A DNA stretch of 64,000 nt from Winogradskyella schleiferi (GCF_013394655.1 NZ_CP053351.1:1426001-1490000); one strand, 5' to 3'. Shown: positions 44,190 through 53,729, counted from the stretch's first letter. The notes: generated by a model from the letters alone, not told the origin. A program made the numbers and translations.

Positions 44190-45482
44190 TTACTTCTTCT
44201 TTTTCGGATTGAAAACAGGCAACAACTGTGTCTTAACCTGCCCGAAACCAATTCGTATATCGTCATTTGCGCAATAACCTCTCATAATAACCGTATCATT
44301 ATCATTGATAAATTTACGCTCCGTACCATCTTTCAACTTTACAGGTTTTGTGCCTTTCCAGCTCAATTCTAGCATGGAACCATAAGAATCTGGTGTTGGT
44401 CCAGAGATGGTTCCACTTCCCATCATATCTCCAGAATTTATTGGACAACCATTAATTGTATGATGTGCCAACTGTTGCGCCATATTCCAGTACATATATT
44501 TAAAATTCGATTTTGCAACCGTAGTTTCTTTGCCTCCTTTTGGTTGGATTCCAACTTCCAAATTAATATCAAAACTCTTTTTGCCTTTCGTTTGAAGATA
44601 TTCCAAAGGTTTTGGGTTTTGTTTTGGGCTTTCGGTTCTAAAAGGCTCTAAAGCATCCAATGTTACAATCCAAGGCGACATTGACGATGCGAAACTTTTA
44701 CCTAAGAATGGCCCAAGTGGTACATACTCCCATTTTTGGATATCTCTTGCAGACCAATCATTGAACAATACCAACCCAAAGATATATTCTTCAGCTTCCT
44801 CAATCGGAATTGGTTCGCCTAAGTCATTGGCGTCCGTTGTTATAAATGCCATTTCCAATTCAAAATCCACTAATTTGGAGGGTCCGAATATAGGTTTATC
44901 AGCATCGGCTGGCAAAGTCTGCCCTTGCGGACGATGAATCGGAATTCCCGAAGGAATAATAGATGAACTACGACCATGATAACCAACTGGCATATGCACC
45001 CAATTTGGCATTAATGCGTTGTCTGGATCTCTAAACATCGTTCCAACATTGGTGGCGTGTTCTTTACTGGCGTAGAAATCGGTATAATCACCAACTTGTA
45101 TAGGTAGCTGCATTTCAATTTCGTCCAAACGAAACAAAATAGTTTCTTTATGCGGATTATTATTTTTTAAAGTGTCGTTTTCAGCATCAAAAATCTCAGC
45201 GATTCTATTTCTAACTAAACGCCATGTTTTTCTACCATCAGCAATAAAATCATTTAAGGTATCTTGTAAAAAGATATCATCTGTTAAAGGTATCCCCTCA
45301 AAATAGCCCAGCTGATGTAATGCACCGAGATCAATTGCTGTATCTCCAATACGCGTTCCGATCGTAATAATGTCGTCTCTGGTTAAGAAAACACCAAAAG
45401 GAATATTCTGAATTGGAAAATCTGAATTTTTACCGACATGTAACCATGAGGTACGATCTGGATTGTTGGCTGATAATGGCAT
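44190..45482 (-). CDS. fahA: Fumarylacetoacetase
   Basis: Final enzyme of tyrosine and phenylalanine catabolism, splitting fumarylacetoacetate into fumarate and acetoacetate. The protein has 430 residues. The N-terminal SH3-like domain begins MPLSANNPDRTSWL. The C-terminal FAH domain has the metal and substrate segments DYTDFYASKEHATNVG, HMPVGYHGRSSSI, LVDFELEMAFIT, ARDIQKWEY and a GDMMGSGTISGP loop. The start at 45482 is chosen by homology, while an in-frame ATG at 45581 would overlap the promoter region. It diverges from glyA. Confidence 0.94.
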   Translation of the reverse strand: MPLSANNPDRTSWLHVGKNSDFPIQNIPFGVFLTRDDIITIGTRIGDTAIDLGALHQLGYFEGIPLTDDIFLQDTLNDFIADGRKTWRLVRNRIAEIFDAENDTLKNNNPHKETILFRLDEIEMQLPIQVGDYTDFYASKEHATNVGTMFRDPDNALMPNWVHMPVGYHGRSSSIIPSGIPIHRPQGQTLPADADKPIFGPSKLVDFELEMAFITTDANDLGEPIPIEEAEEYIFGLVLFNDWSARDIQKWEYVPLGPFLGKSFASSMSPWIVTLDALEPFRTESPKQNPKPLEYLQTKGKKSFDINLEVGIQPKGGKETTVAKSNFKYMYWNMAQQLAHHTINGCPINSGDMMGSGTISGPTPDSYGSMLELSWKGTKPVKLKDGTERKFINDNDTVIMRGYCANDDIRIGFGQVKTQLLPVFNPKKKK

Positions 45483-45518
45483 AGTGTTATTGTTGATTAA
45501 ATGTTCATTAATTCTATT

Positions 45519-45526
45519 CAAACCTA
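45519..45526 (-). promoter_or_regulatory. Candidate -7 box for fahA
   Basis: On the minus strand the bases read TAGGTTTG, a full TAnnTTTG match. It would put a transcript start about 33 nt before the fahA ATG. No convincing -33 TTTG lies 19 nt upstream, so the call is tentative. Confidence 0.35.
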
Positions 45527-45559
45527 CATAATTTTTGATATTTAAACTAATGTATTCAC

Positions 45560-45567
45560 TATTTTTG
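45560..45567 (+). promoter_or_regulatory. Candidate -7 box for glyA
   Basis: TATTTTTG matches TAnnTTTG. A TTG at 45535-45537 lies 22 nt before it, slightly longer than the usual spacing. A transcript start near 45571 would give a leader of about 20 nt. Confidence 0.4.
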
Positions 45568-45592
45568 TATCGATTTAACAAACACCTTATAT

Positions 45593-46867
45593 ATGCAACG
45601 CGACGAACAAATTTTTGAACTCATTAAAGCTGAAAAAGAACGCCAGACCGATGGTATAGAATTAATAGCCTCAGAGAACTTTGTAAGCGACCAAGTGATG
45701 GAAGCTGCTGGTTCGGTATTAACCAACAAGTATGCCGAAGGTTATCCTGGAAAACGCTATTATGGTGGTTGTGAAGTGGTAGATGAAGTAGAGAATATTG
45801 CCATTGAAAGAGCAAAAACTTTATTTGGTGCTGCTTACGCAAACGTACAGCCGCATTCTGGAAGTCAAGCAAATACGGCTGTTTTCCATGCCTGCTTAAA
45901 ACCTGGTGATACGATTTTAGGATTTGATTTGTCCCATGGTGGACATTTAACCCATGGTTCTCCTGTTAATTTTTCAGGTAAATTATATCGTCCTACGTTT
46001 TATGGTGTAAAGAAAGATACTGGACTTATTGATTACGATATGTTGGCTGACCAAGCTAAAAAAGAACAGCCAAAATTAATTATTGCTGGTGCTTCTGCAT
46101 ATTCTCGTGATATCGATTTTGCTAAGTTTAGGGAAGTGGCAGATAGTGTTGGCGCCGTTTTATTAGCAGATATTTCGCATCCTGCTGGTCTAATCGCCAA
46201 AGGGATTTTGAATGATCCAATGCCACATTGCCATATTGTGACAACCACGACACACAAAACATTACGTGGCCCTAGAGGCGGAATGATAATGATGAGCGAA
46301 AATATTGACAACCCATTTGGTATTACTTTAAAAAATGGTAAACTTCGTAAAATGTCTGGATTGTTGGATTCTGGTGTTTTTCCTGGAAATCAAGGTGGTC
46401 CATTAGAACATATTATTGCGGCTAAAGCGATTGCTTTTGGTGAGGCTTTAACCGATGAATTTATGCACTATATGTTGCGAGTAAAGCATAATGCAGATGC
46501 TATGGCTAAAGCATTTGTGGCTAAAGACTACAATTTAATTTCTGGCGGAACAGATAATCACATGATGCTAATTGATCTTCGAAATAAAAATATAACTGGA
46601 AAAGATGCCGAAAATGCCTTGGTAAAAGCAGATATTACAGTAAACAAGAATATGGTACCTTTTGATACCGAATCTCCATTTGTAACTTCAGGAATACGAG
46701 TAGGCACTGCTGCAATTACGACAAGAGGATTGAAAGAAAATGATATGGGCTATGTTGTGGATTTAATTGACGAAGTACTTAAAAACCATGACAATGAAAC
46801 CGTTTTACAAGGTATTGCCGAGAAAGTTAATGAGTTAATGGGAGGACGTCCTTTGTTTAATGCTTAA
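45593..46867 (+). CDS. glyA: Serine hydroxymethyltransferase
   Basis: PLP enzyme of 424 residues that moves the serine hydroxymethyl group to tetrahydrofolate, yielding glycine and 5,10-methylene-THF. Family segments are [51 protein letters not shown], the PLP lysine in [17 protein letters not shown], and the C-terminal [19 protein letters not shown]. The length and all motifs are normal. The gene diverges from fahA and ends about 65 nt before a terminator. It supplies one-carbon units for purine, thymidylate and methionine synthesis. Confidence 0.98.
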   Translation: MQRDEQIFELIKAEKERQTDGIELIASENFVSDQVMEAAGSVLTNKYAEGYPGKRYYGGCEVVDEVENIAIERAKTLFGAAYANVQPHSGSQANTAVFHACLKPGDTILGFDLSHGGHLTHGSPVNFSGKLYRPTFYGVKKDTGLIDYDMLADQAKKEQPKLIIAGASAYSRDIDFAKFREVADSVGAVLLADISHPAGLIAKGILNDPMPHCHIVTTTTHKTLRGPRGGMIMMSENIDNPFGITLKNGKLRKMSGLLDSGVFPGNQGGPLEHIIAAKAIAFGEALTDEFMHYMLRVKHNADAMAKAFVAKDYNLISGGTDNHMMLIDLRNKNITGKDAENALVKADITVNKNMVPFDTESPFVTSGIRVGTAAITTRGLKENDMGYVVDLIDEVLKNHDNETVLQGIAEKVNELMGGRPLFNA

Positions 46868-46930
46868 ATTTTACAAAACCTTTCAGTGCCGAAGACTCCG
46901 GATCAAAATAAATCTGAAATATGGAAATAA

Positions 46931-46962
46931 AAATGGCCTTTCATTTATTTGAAGGGCTTTTT
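46931..46962 (+). terminator. Terminator after glyA
   Basis: GCCTTTC (46936-46942) pairs with GAAGGGC (46951-46957, one G-U pair), followed by a T run. Confidence 0.75.
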
Positions 46963-47027
46963 AGTTTTCTTCCCGCTTTTATCAAATATAATGACATATA
47001 TCATAAAACCTTAACAGTTTTTATTGG

Positions 47028-47035
47028 TAAGTTTG
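47028..47035 (+). promoter_or_regulatory. Candidate -7 box for the phosphorylase gene
   Basis: TAAGTTTG matches TAnnTTTG and lies about 20 nt before the ATG at 47056. No good -33 partner was seen. Confidence 0.3.
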
Positions 47036-47055
47036 ACGCTTAAATTAAATATAAA

Positions 47056-48696
47056 ATGGAAAACGAATATAGCAGCTGGCACCATCCTTATAAACCATCT
47101 ACAAAATACAAGAAAAAAGTAGCATACTTTAGTATGGAATTTGGTATCGATCAGTCTTTCAATATTTATTCTGGAGGTCTTGGTTTTCTAGCAGGTTCAC
47201 ATATGCGTTCTGGTTACGAACTTAAACAGAATATGATAGGCATTGGGATGCTTTGGAAATATGGATATTACGATCAAGCTAGAAATGACGATCAAACCTT
47301 AAAAACGGAATTTAACGTCAAGCATTTCGATTTTCTTGAAGATACCGGAATAGAAGTAGAGGTAAAGCTTCATGATAATCCACATGTAAAAGTAAGAGCG
47401 TATGTTTTAAAACCTGAAGTATTTGGTACTGTACCAATGTATTTTCTAACGACAGATGTGGATGGAAACGACCATTTATCACGTACTATAACCAATCATT
47501 TATATGATAATAATCCGGTAACCCGAGTTTCGCAAAGTATCATTTTGGGTATTGGTGGTGCTAAAGTTGTAGAGGCATTGGGTGGCGCAGACACGTATCA
47601 TCTGAACGAAGGTCATGCCTTACCAGCCTTTTATTATTTAAGGGACCAAGGCGTTAAGAAAAACCAGATGGTTTTTACAACACATACGCCGGAAAAAGCG
47701 GGTAATGAAGAACGGGAAGCTAGACATTTAAATAGATGTGGGTTTTTTGGAAGGACTCTTTCGGAAGAAGAACTTGAAAAAGAAACCGTAAATGGAGGTA
47801 TGATTAATTACACCATTGCTGCATTACGAATGGCTAAAAAAGCGAATGGCGTTTCAAAACTGCATGCGAAAGTTGCCAATGATATGTGGAAAGATTATGA
47901 TGGTGTCAGTAAAATCATCCCAATAACAAATGCGCAGAATCAAAAATTTTGGCAAGATGCCAGTATCAAAAAAGCGTGGACAGCTCAAAATATAAAAGCC
48001 TATAAAACCCGTAAAACTATTTTGAAAAAAGAATTGTTTGAAGAGGTTTACAAGCAAACAGGAAAAACCTTTGATCCGAACGTATTGACCATAGTTTGGG
48101 CAAGGCGTTTTGCAGGTTACAAAAGAGCCGACTTATTATTGCACAATATAGAGCGATTTAAGAAATTAATTTCCAACGAAAAATATCCGGTTCAAATTAT
48201 TTGGGCAGGTAAACCTTACCCTTTTGATTTCCAGGCTATCGACACGTTTGATTATTTGGTCAATCAATCCAAAAGTGAAAAGAGTCTCGCGGTGTTAATT
48301 GGTTATGAAATTGATTTATCCAAAAAACTAAAATGTGGATCTGATGTTTGGTTAAATACACCTCGAATTACGCGTGAAGCTTCTGGAACTAGTGGTATGA
48401 CAGCCGCAATGAATGGATCTGTAAACGTTTCTACAAATGACGGTTGGATTCCCGAATTTGAAAAGGATGAAAAAAACTGTTTCGTTTTACCTGAATTAGA
48501 TTATAAACTTCCGGTTTGGGATCAAGATAAAATTGATGCCGATAATTTGTATTCTATTTTAGAAAATAAAGTTATTCCAACCTATTATGATACGCCTAAA
48601 AAATGGCAGGACATTGTTTTTAATGGTATGGATGATGTTATTCCAGAATTTACAAGCCGAAGAATGGCAGACGAGTATTACAAGAAATTATTTTAA
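47056..48696 (+). CDS. Alpha-glucan phosphorylase homologue (GT35) lacking the PLP lysine
   Basis: Protein of 546 residues of the compact bacterial alpha-glucan phosphorylase type. It begins with a VAYFSMEFGIDQSFNIYSGGLGFLAG stretch and has NLxEGH-type YHLNEGHALPAFYY, VFTTHTPEKAGNEERE and TIVWARRFAGYKRADLLL. In canonical phosphorylases the motif EASGTxxMK carries the lysine that forms the Schiff base with PLP. Here the same segment reads EASGTSGMTAAMNGS, with Thr at residue 449. All neighbouring residues align, so this is a substitution, not a gap. Either the family in flavobacteria works without this lysine, or the enzyme is not a PLP phosphorylase. It is shorter than the E. coli GlgP type (about 800). 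Confidence 0.85.
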   Translation: MENEYSSWHHPYKPSTKYKKKVAYFSMEFGIDQSFNIYSGGLGFLAGSHMRSGYELKQNMIGIGMLWKYGYYDQARNDDQTLKTEFNVKHFDFLEDTGIEVEVKLHDNPHVKVRAYVLKPEVFGTVPMYFLTTDVDGNDHLSRTITNHLYDNNPVTRVSQSIILGIGGAKVVEALGGADTYHLNEGHALPAFYYLRDQGVKKNQMVFTTHTPEKAGNEEREARHLNRCGFFGRTLSEEELEKETVNGGMINYTIAALRMAKKANGVSKLHAKVANDMWKDYDGVSKIIPITNAQNQKFWQDASIKKAWTAQNIKAYKTRKTILKKELFEEVYKQTGKTFDPNVLTIVWARRFAGYKRADLLLHNIERFKKLISNEKYPVQIIWAGKPYPFDFQAIDTFDYLVNQSKSEKSLAVLIGYEIDLSKKLKCGSDVWLNTPRITREASGTSGMTAAMNGSVNVSTNDGWIPEFEKDEKNCFVLPELDYKLPVWDQDKIDADNLYSILENKVIPTYYDTPKKWQDIVFNGMDDVIPEFTSRRMADEYYKKLF

Positions 48697-48715
48697 CTCA
48701 AGTTTATCAATTATA

Positions 48716-48749
48716 AAGGCCTTTCGATTTAGTTTGAAAGGCTTTTTTT
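48716..48749 (+). terminator. Terminator after the phosphorylase gene
   Basis: GCCTTTC (48719-48725) pairs with GAAAGGC (48736-48742), followed by seven Ts. Confidence 0.85.
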
Positions 48750-48767
48750 GTACAAGAAAAGTTCTGC

Positions 48768-49340
48768 TTATGATTTATTTTTTAAAGGAATTGAAATCTC
48801 AACAGCAAATGCACCAACGGATTGTTCAACGGTAGGATGTATATAAAATGAAAAGCCTAAATCAATATTATTATTGCGTCCTAATTCCAAACCAAAAGCA
48901 AATGGTATGTGAAATGATAATCCTTTTTTCTCAATGTTTGTAAATGTTGTCAATGTTTCAAATTTTCCTATTGATGCCCCAAAACCTAACTCGATATATG
49001 GTGCAACCCAAGGAATAGGTGCTCTTAATCTTGCTTTCCCACCAAACCAAAATGCTTTGGACTCTACCTTTTCATCTGTTGGATTATCATTAAGATCTTT
49101 ACCATTAGAATTGGTCAAAATTAATCCGGCATATGGTTTTAATTCTACCCAAGAAGTAATATGCATAACAAACTCACCTTGAAGAAAAAAACCAGTACCA
49201 GCAACATCGTCGGCGCTTTCAAAGGGTGAACTCACTCCAAATCCGATTTGTGCGTTTAGTGATTTCTCTTTAATAAATTGAGCTTGGGATAAGTTTGAAA
49301 ATAAAATTATAGCCGCTAATAGATTAAGGCGTTTTTTCAT
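48768..49340 (-). CDS. Outer-membrane beta-barrel protein
   Basis: Protein of 190 residues with a signal peptide (MKKRLNLLAAIILFSNLSQAQ). About eight amphipathic strands follow with alternating hydrophobic residues: SLNAQIGFGVSSPF, GFFLQGEFVMHITSW, VELKPYAGLILT, AFWFGGKARLRAPI, APYIELGFGASIG, and FHIPFAFGLELG, ending in VGAFAVEISIPLKNKS. This fits a small eight-stranded OmpA/OmpX-like barrel. The function is unknown. It shares a strand with the following beta-helix gene, which starts 1.6 kb away, but the two are separated by only 22 nt (49340 to 49363), so co-transcription is likely. Confidence 0.8.
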   Translation of the reverse strand: MKKRLNLLAAIILFSNLSQAQFIKEKSLNAQIGFGVSSPFESADDVAGTGFFLQGEFVMHITSWVELKPYAGLILTNSNGKDLNDNPTDEKVESKAFWFGGKARLRAPIPWVAPYIELGFGASIGKFETLTTFTNIEKKGLSFHIPFAFGLELGRNNNIDLGFSFYIHPTVEQSVGAFAVEISIPLKNKS

Positions 49341-49362
49341 CTTTTATTTTAGTAAGGATTTT

Positions 49363-50931
49363 TTAATCTTCAAAAGTTGTGAAATTATAGGCACCAGCAT
49401 CGATATCTCCTGTTCTTTCATTTCCTAGAATATCATCTTCAACCTCAAATGTAGAATTACCGATTCCTTTCGCACCAGAATCAAAACCTATGCGCATCAT
49501 GTTTTCAAAAGAATTTTCAAAATCAGGATCTTGATTAAATACGTTGTCTTGATAAAAGATAGTATCACTAAAATTATAATTCCCTGATCCTTCGAGATTC
49601 TCATTATCAAATCTTAGTAAACAATTGGTAAATTTATAATTGAAAACGCTGCCTTCGTTTTCCAATAAAAATTCAGGATTATCATTTCCGAAGATAATAC
49701 AGTTATTGAAATTGGCTTCCGTTAAATCGTTAGTAAAAACGGTATTATTTTCATCTATGATAAAATCATTTAAGAGTAGGGCAGGAAATTGTCTAAAACT
49801 GTTGTTCCAATAATTGGCAATCGTACAATGCGTCAAGTTATATTTTCCACCAAAAGTACCAGCAAAAGATGATTGTCCACAATTGTTAATTACCAAATTT
49901 TCGGCTGTTATCGATGTTGCAGTTCCTCTAATTCCAAAACTACTAATATTATAAATCTGTGAATTGGTAATGGTTAATTTATCATTTGACGCATTTTGAT
50001 TGCCATCTGCAATAATGCCTACGGTTGCATTTTTAATAGTCGTATAATTAATAGTATTATTTTCACTTCCGTTGAATAACCAAATCGTTCCCCATTGACC
50101 AGGAATATCAGCATATAAAGGTTCTAAGCGATCACCTTCTAAAATGACTTCATTTTCTAAAGTTTCTTGGTCTGGACTTAATTCGCCATTAATATTTAGT
50201 GACCCATTATCAGTTACGATTATTCCAGAATCTGCATGAAAATGAACACGTGCACCAGCTTCCATAGTTAAGGTTTTGCCAGCACCTACACCTGCATACC
50301 CATAAATAACATAGGGTTTTTCATTGGTAAAAGTCAGTTCTTGATCCGTAAGAAAACGACCTTGTAGATTGGTTTCGTCTGGTGTGCCGTCGCCATCGAC
50401 ATCAAAAGTTAAGGTCTCAATGATATTGGTTGCATCATCTTTGTTTGGGTAAATAAAAACAGCATCCTTTACTAAAGTAACCACATCTATATCTTGTTGA
50501 TTGCTGCCAGAATCGAATAAAATTCTATCCGTATATAAGAATTGGTTTTCTAGCGCACCTAATGATGAAATGTCAATAGTAGTTTCAATAAAAATGAATA
50601 AACTATCGTTGGCTAGTAGCTCTACATTTTCGAAGAATTTGCCTTCTTGTGCATCTTCTAAACCGGTTGCTCCATCCACATTCATTCTGTAATTTGAGTT
50701 GATTCCATTTTCAAGTTGTATCGTCGGAATTACAATGTCATCATCACTACGATTATAAACTTTCAAATTATATGTGCTTGAGCCAATATTTGTAAAAACA
50801 GTATCTAAATAGATGGTATCTCTTGCGAATTCTAGTTGGCCATTACTTGGTGTAAATTCAAAATCGTCACGACAAGAACTCCAAAATAATAAGATTCCGA
50901 AACATAATAAAAATGTTAGTAATCGTTTCAC
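49363..50931 (-). CDS. Lipoprotein with right-handed parallel beta-helix
   Basis: Protein of 522 residues with a lipoprotein signal (MKRLLTFLLCFGILLFWSSC, Cys20). The N-terminal domain (about 25-125) looks like a periplasmic beta-sandwich (GSSTYNLKVYNRSDDDIVIP). The central region (about 215-440) repeats short beta-helix turns such as NTINYTTIKNATVGIIADG, ITNSQIYNISSFGIRG, ITAENLVINNCGQS and a NYWNNSFRQF turn. Parallel beta-helices bind or cleave polysaccharides, but no catalytic residues can be named. The end reads RTGDIDAGAYNFTTFED. It is probably exposed at the cell surface. Confidence 0.85.
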   Translation of the reverse strand: MKRLLTFLLCFGILLFWSSCRDDFEFTPSNGQLEFARDTIYLDTVFTNIGSSTYNLKVYNRSDDDIVIPTIQLENGINSNYRMNVDGATGLEDAQEGKFFENVELLANDSLFIFIETTIDISSLGALENQFLYTDRILFDSGSNQQDIDVVTLVKDAVFIYPNKDDATNIIETLTFDVDGDGTPDETNLQGRFLTDQELTFTNEKPYVIYGYAGVGAGKTLTMEAGARVHFHADSGIIVTDNGSLNINGELSPDQETLENEVILEGDRLEPLYADIPGQWGTIWLFNGSENNTINYTTIKNATVGIIADGNQNASNDKLTITNSQIYNISSFGIRGTATSITAENLVINNCGQSSFAGTFGGKYNLTHCTIANYWNNSFRQFPALLLNDFIIDENNTVFTNDLTEANFNNCIIFGNDNPEFLLENEGSVFNYKFTNCLLRFDNENLEGSGNYNFSDTIFYQDNVFNQDPDFENSFENMMRIGFDSGAKGIGNSTFEVEDDILGNERTGDIDAGAYNFTTFED

Positions 50932-51320
50932 ACGTTTAAATTTTAATAATTAAGAGATTTTAAAAGTAATTATAAAATTGAGAACGTGTGTAACCACTTC
51001 GTTCTCGCATTAAAAATTTTAAATATTTCCGTTGTCAATATTTATTTAAAATTTATTAACGCTCGTTTCATAAGTAATAAATATAATTAAGGCCTAAAAA
51101 TATAACTTTTGAAGTTAGCATTTATTATAGAAGTGCATAAATTATATAGGTAACTCTTATTAGTTGTATCTATCGAATTCAGTAAAATTTAAGTTGTATT
51201 GAGGATCAGATTAATATGTAGAGTTATAGAACAAGTCTAATGAGAGGTTCTCGATAAAAAATTGCTAAAAAGCAATGTCACTCGAACTGACGTTAGCATA
51301 AAGTTTGCAAAATAGAAGCA
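50932..51320. other. Gene-free region of about 390 bp
   Basis: AT-rich DNA upstream of the beta-helix gene. Near 51260-51275 there is a small hairpin (ATTGCT-AAAA-AGCAAT) inside a TCGATA/CACTCGAACTGACG segment, which resembles the eroded TCGA-rich repeats seen at 26930. No gene or clear promoter was identified. Confidence 0.4.
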
Positions 51321-52076
51321 TTAATTCTTTATTACATTTTTTTCTCCATATTGCTCTAAAAGAATCAGGAACAACTGACTGTTTAAAACCAATTCTTCTA
51401 ATAATTGCATTTTGTTCTCGTCTTTCAGCAATTCTGAACTGATTTCTTTGGCTTCGCAGAAATCATAAAACAGATTTTTTTTATCGTAAGGAATCTTTAA
51501 ATTTTGAGTTATCAATTGCTTATTAAAAAAAGAACTTTTCTCAAATAACGAATCCATTTGTGTATATGTAATCGGTTGATAAATTGGTGTCCTGTATTTA
51601 TCTTTTTTCTTTAAAAGTTTACCAACAAGACTTAGAAGTGCCAATATATTTCCACTTGTATGTTTATATAGGTGTGGATTGTTCTTAATATCTTCTTTCA
51701 AAAAATTTTTTAATTCAGCATTATAAGTTTCTTCAGTAAAAACAGGCTGTTCTATATCTGATTTTATTTCAACCTCGTCAAGTTCCGTAAGTATTTCTTT
51801 AAGCTCGAATACAGCAATACCTTCAAAATGAAAGTCTTTTAAGACAATGGCTTTCGGATGATAAAATATGGATTGAAATAAGAGAGTGTCATTGACTGTT
51901 GCACTAATACTAAAGTCGCCTTCGTCATTCGTTACTGTAAGCTGCTTTTGAGTGTCATTGTAGACTTTAATATTTTTTGCTGTTCCTTTGGCATCATAGA
52001 CTTTTCCATTCAACGTTTGGGCATTTTGAATAAAAGGCACACATAAAAAAAGGAAGAGAAAAGTAAAGTTATGCAT
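51321..52076 (-). CDS. Secreted protein with carboxypeptidase-regulatory-like domain
   Basis: Protein of 251 residues with a signal peptide (MHNFTFLFLFLCVPFIQNAQ). A beta-sandwich at about 20-105 (TLNGKVYDAKGTAKNIKVYND, FSISATVNDTLLFQSIFYHPK) matches the carboxypeptidase-D regulatory-like fold. The rest is helical with a KKKDKYRTPIYQPIT segment and many charged residues. In Bacteroidota such proteins occur in the cell envelope, often without a recognised enzyme domain, as here. I assign no function. Confidence 0.75.
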   Translation of the reverse strand: MHNFTFLFLFLCVPFIQNAQTLNGKVYDAKGTAKNIKVYNDTQKQLTVTNDEGDFSISATVNDTLLFQSIFYHPKAIVLKDFHFEGIAVFELKEILTELDEVEIKSDIEQPVFTEETYNAELKNFLKEDIKNNPHLYKHTSGNILALLSLVGKLLKKKDKYRTPIYQPITYTQMDSLFEKSSFFNKQLITQNLKIPYDKKNLFYDFCEAKEISSELLKDENKMQLLEELVLNSQLFLILLEQYGEKNVIKN

Positions 52077-52170
52077 GACTGAGTGGGTTACTGCGTTAAA
52101 GAAACGTGTTTTGAATGAAAATCAACCCAATCTTAAAAAAACTTTAACCTAATAATTTGTTATTCCAACT

Positions 52171-52196
52171 TCGCTCAAGCTTCGGCAGGAGAGCGA
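52171..52196. repeat. Small GC-rich inverted repeat
   Basis: TCGCTC (52171-52176) pairs with GAGCGA (52191-52196), with the spacer AAGCTTCGGCAGGA. It lies between the carboxypeptidase-like gene and the thioesterase gene, and its composition differs from the surroundings. It is similar in style to the GC-rich element at 8219-8280. Confidence 0.35.
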
Positions 52197-52264
52197 GAAT
52201 CGTTTCCAATTATGTTTTAAAGAATTGATTCATATGTACTCCCTTAAAAATGATTTGTTTTTAC

Positions 52265-52654
52265 CTATTTAAAAAGCGCTCCAATTTCTGGAATGATACG
52301 AGTTGGACGCTGCGTTTTATTATCTATCAAACACCATTTTGCCTTCGAATTAACAATAAGTTGCTTGGTTTTTGTATTGATGATTTCGACATGTCTCGTA
52401 GTAGAAACCCCTTCAACCAAAGGAACATAGGTTTTTAAAAGCAAGGTATCGCCCAGTAATGCCTGACTTTTATATTCAATAAAATGGTTGACCAAAAACC
52501 AGGAATAGGTTTCTAAGATGTCTTTTGTGGCATAAGCCAACCAATGGTCTTTGGCAATATCTTGAACCCATTGTACATAGCGAACATTATTCACATGGTT
52601 AAGATCGTCGATATCGTCTTCGGAGACGGTTATGGTTTTTTCAAATATTTGCAC
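52265..52654 (-). CDS. Acyl-CoA thioesterase (hot-dog fold)
   Basis: Small thioesterase of 129 residues. The 4HBT-type hot-dog motif reads EDDIDDLNHVNNVRYVQWVQD near residues 12-32, where the Asp in DLNHV is the usual catalytic position. Hydrophobic strands and a HVEIINTKTKQLIVNSKAKWCL segment follow. The family removes CoA from acyl-CoA, but chain length cannot be predicted. It may be in the same transcription unit as the glutaminyl-peptide cyclotransferase gene, 46 nt upstream. Confidence 0.88.
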   Translation of the reverse strand: MQIFEKTITVSEDDIDDLNHVNNVRYVQWVQDIAKDHWLAYATKDILETYSWFLVNHFIEYKSQALLGDTLLLKTYVPLVEGVSTTRHVEIINTKTKQLIVNSKAKWCLIDNKTQRPTRIIPEIGALFK

Positions 52655-52700
52655 TTCTTTTGTCTCTTTACAGATTGAATCACTAAATAACTAAAACCGT

Positions 52701-53729
52701 CTATCGTTTCGATATTTTTACTTCAAATAGCTTGTCCCAATTTTTTCCGGTTACAAAAATAGTTTGACGCTCTGGATGGTACGCGATGCCGTTTAAAACA
52801 TCTAATTTTGGATGTTGCTTCACTAGTTTTCTTAGCGGTTTAAAATCAATAACGCCTTCAACACCTCCAGTTTTAGGATTGATAATTAAAACACCATTGC
52901 GTTGGTAAATATTAGCAAAGATTTTGCCATCAATCCATTCGAGTTCATTCAAACTTGGAATCATTCCTTTTTCAGTATAAACTTCTATATGACCTTGTTC
53001 TGTAAGGTTTTCAGGATTTAGGAGATAAATTTTTTCTGTACCATCGGATTTAAATAATGTCTTTCCATCATTGCAAATTCCCCAACCTTCTTTACTTGTT
53101 CCATAATTAAAGGTACTTAACTTTTCAAAAGTATTGACATCGTAAATAAAGCCGCGTTTAGCTTGCCAAGTCAGTTGATAGATTTTATCATTAAGAATAG
53201 TTAGGCCTTCTCCAAAATACTGGTCTTCTAAATCAATGTTTTTTAAGATTTCACCAGTTTCAAAATTAATTTTTCTGAGCTTGGATTCCTTTTTCTGACC
53301 TGTACTTTCGTACAATTCACCATTATAAAATTCCAAACCTTGTGTGTACGAACTAATGTCGTGGGGAAATGTATTTATAATTTCATACGTGTAAATAGAT
53401 GGAATGATATTGTTATAAACTTTAACCGACTTCGTAATAGTCTCCATTTTGTCTCCGATTTTCACCTTTGCTGTGATGGTTTTATTTCCTAGTGAAATGT
53501 TATTTAAAACCATATTGTTTTCAATGGGTTTGCCGTTAAGCTCGTAACTAACATTGGAAACTTCTAGTTGTTTCGGATTGTGAATCGATAATTTTAACGT
53601 ATCTCCAAGCATTAATGATTTTTCGGTTGTATTTATGGATAAACGCGATTGATTTGATGTATTTGAATCGCCACAATTCGATAAAAATAAACTTAAGGAT
53701 AAGAGAATGAAATATTTAGCAAGATGCAT
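52701..53729 (-). CDS. Glutaminyl-peptide cyclotransferase, lipoprotein
   Basis: Protein of 342 residues that starts at 53729 (MHLAKYFILLSLSLFLSNCG, lipobox Cys18). An upstream TTG at 53753 would add eight residues. The body is the bacterial glutamine cyclotransferase beta-propeller: YTQGLEFYNGELYESTGQKKESKLRKI, YFGEGLTILNDKIYQLTWQ, FNYGTSKEGWGICNDGKTLFKSDG and NGIAYHPERQTIFVTGKNWDKLFEVKI. It converts N-terminal Gln to pyroglutamate. An Ig-like N-terminal region (about 25-110) is a flavobacterial addition. It is predicted to be anchored in the periplasm or at the surface. Confidence 0.92.
   Translation of the reverse strand: MHLAKYFILLSLSLFLSNCGDSNTSNQSRLSINTTEKSLMLGDTLKLSIHNPKQLEVSNVSYELNGKPIENNMVLNNISLGNKTITAKVKIGDKMETITKSVKVYNNIIPSIYTYEIINTFPHDISSYTQGLEFYNGELYESTGQKKESKLRKINFETGEILKNIDLEDQYFGEGLTILNDKIYQLTWQAKRGFIYDVNTFEKLSTFNYGTSKEGWGICNDGKTLFKSDGTEKIYLLNPENLTEQGHIEVYTEKGMIPSLNELEWIDGKIFANIYQRNGVLIINPKTGGVEGVIDFKPLRKLVKQHPKLDVLNGIAYHPERQTIFVTGKNWDKLFEVKISKR

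Noticed and set aside
45483-45581. Longer N-terminus for fahA
   Set aside because: The extra 33 residues are not homologous to the family and would cover the divergent promoter region. The ATG at 45482 matches relatives.
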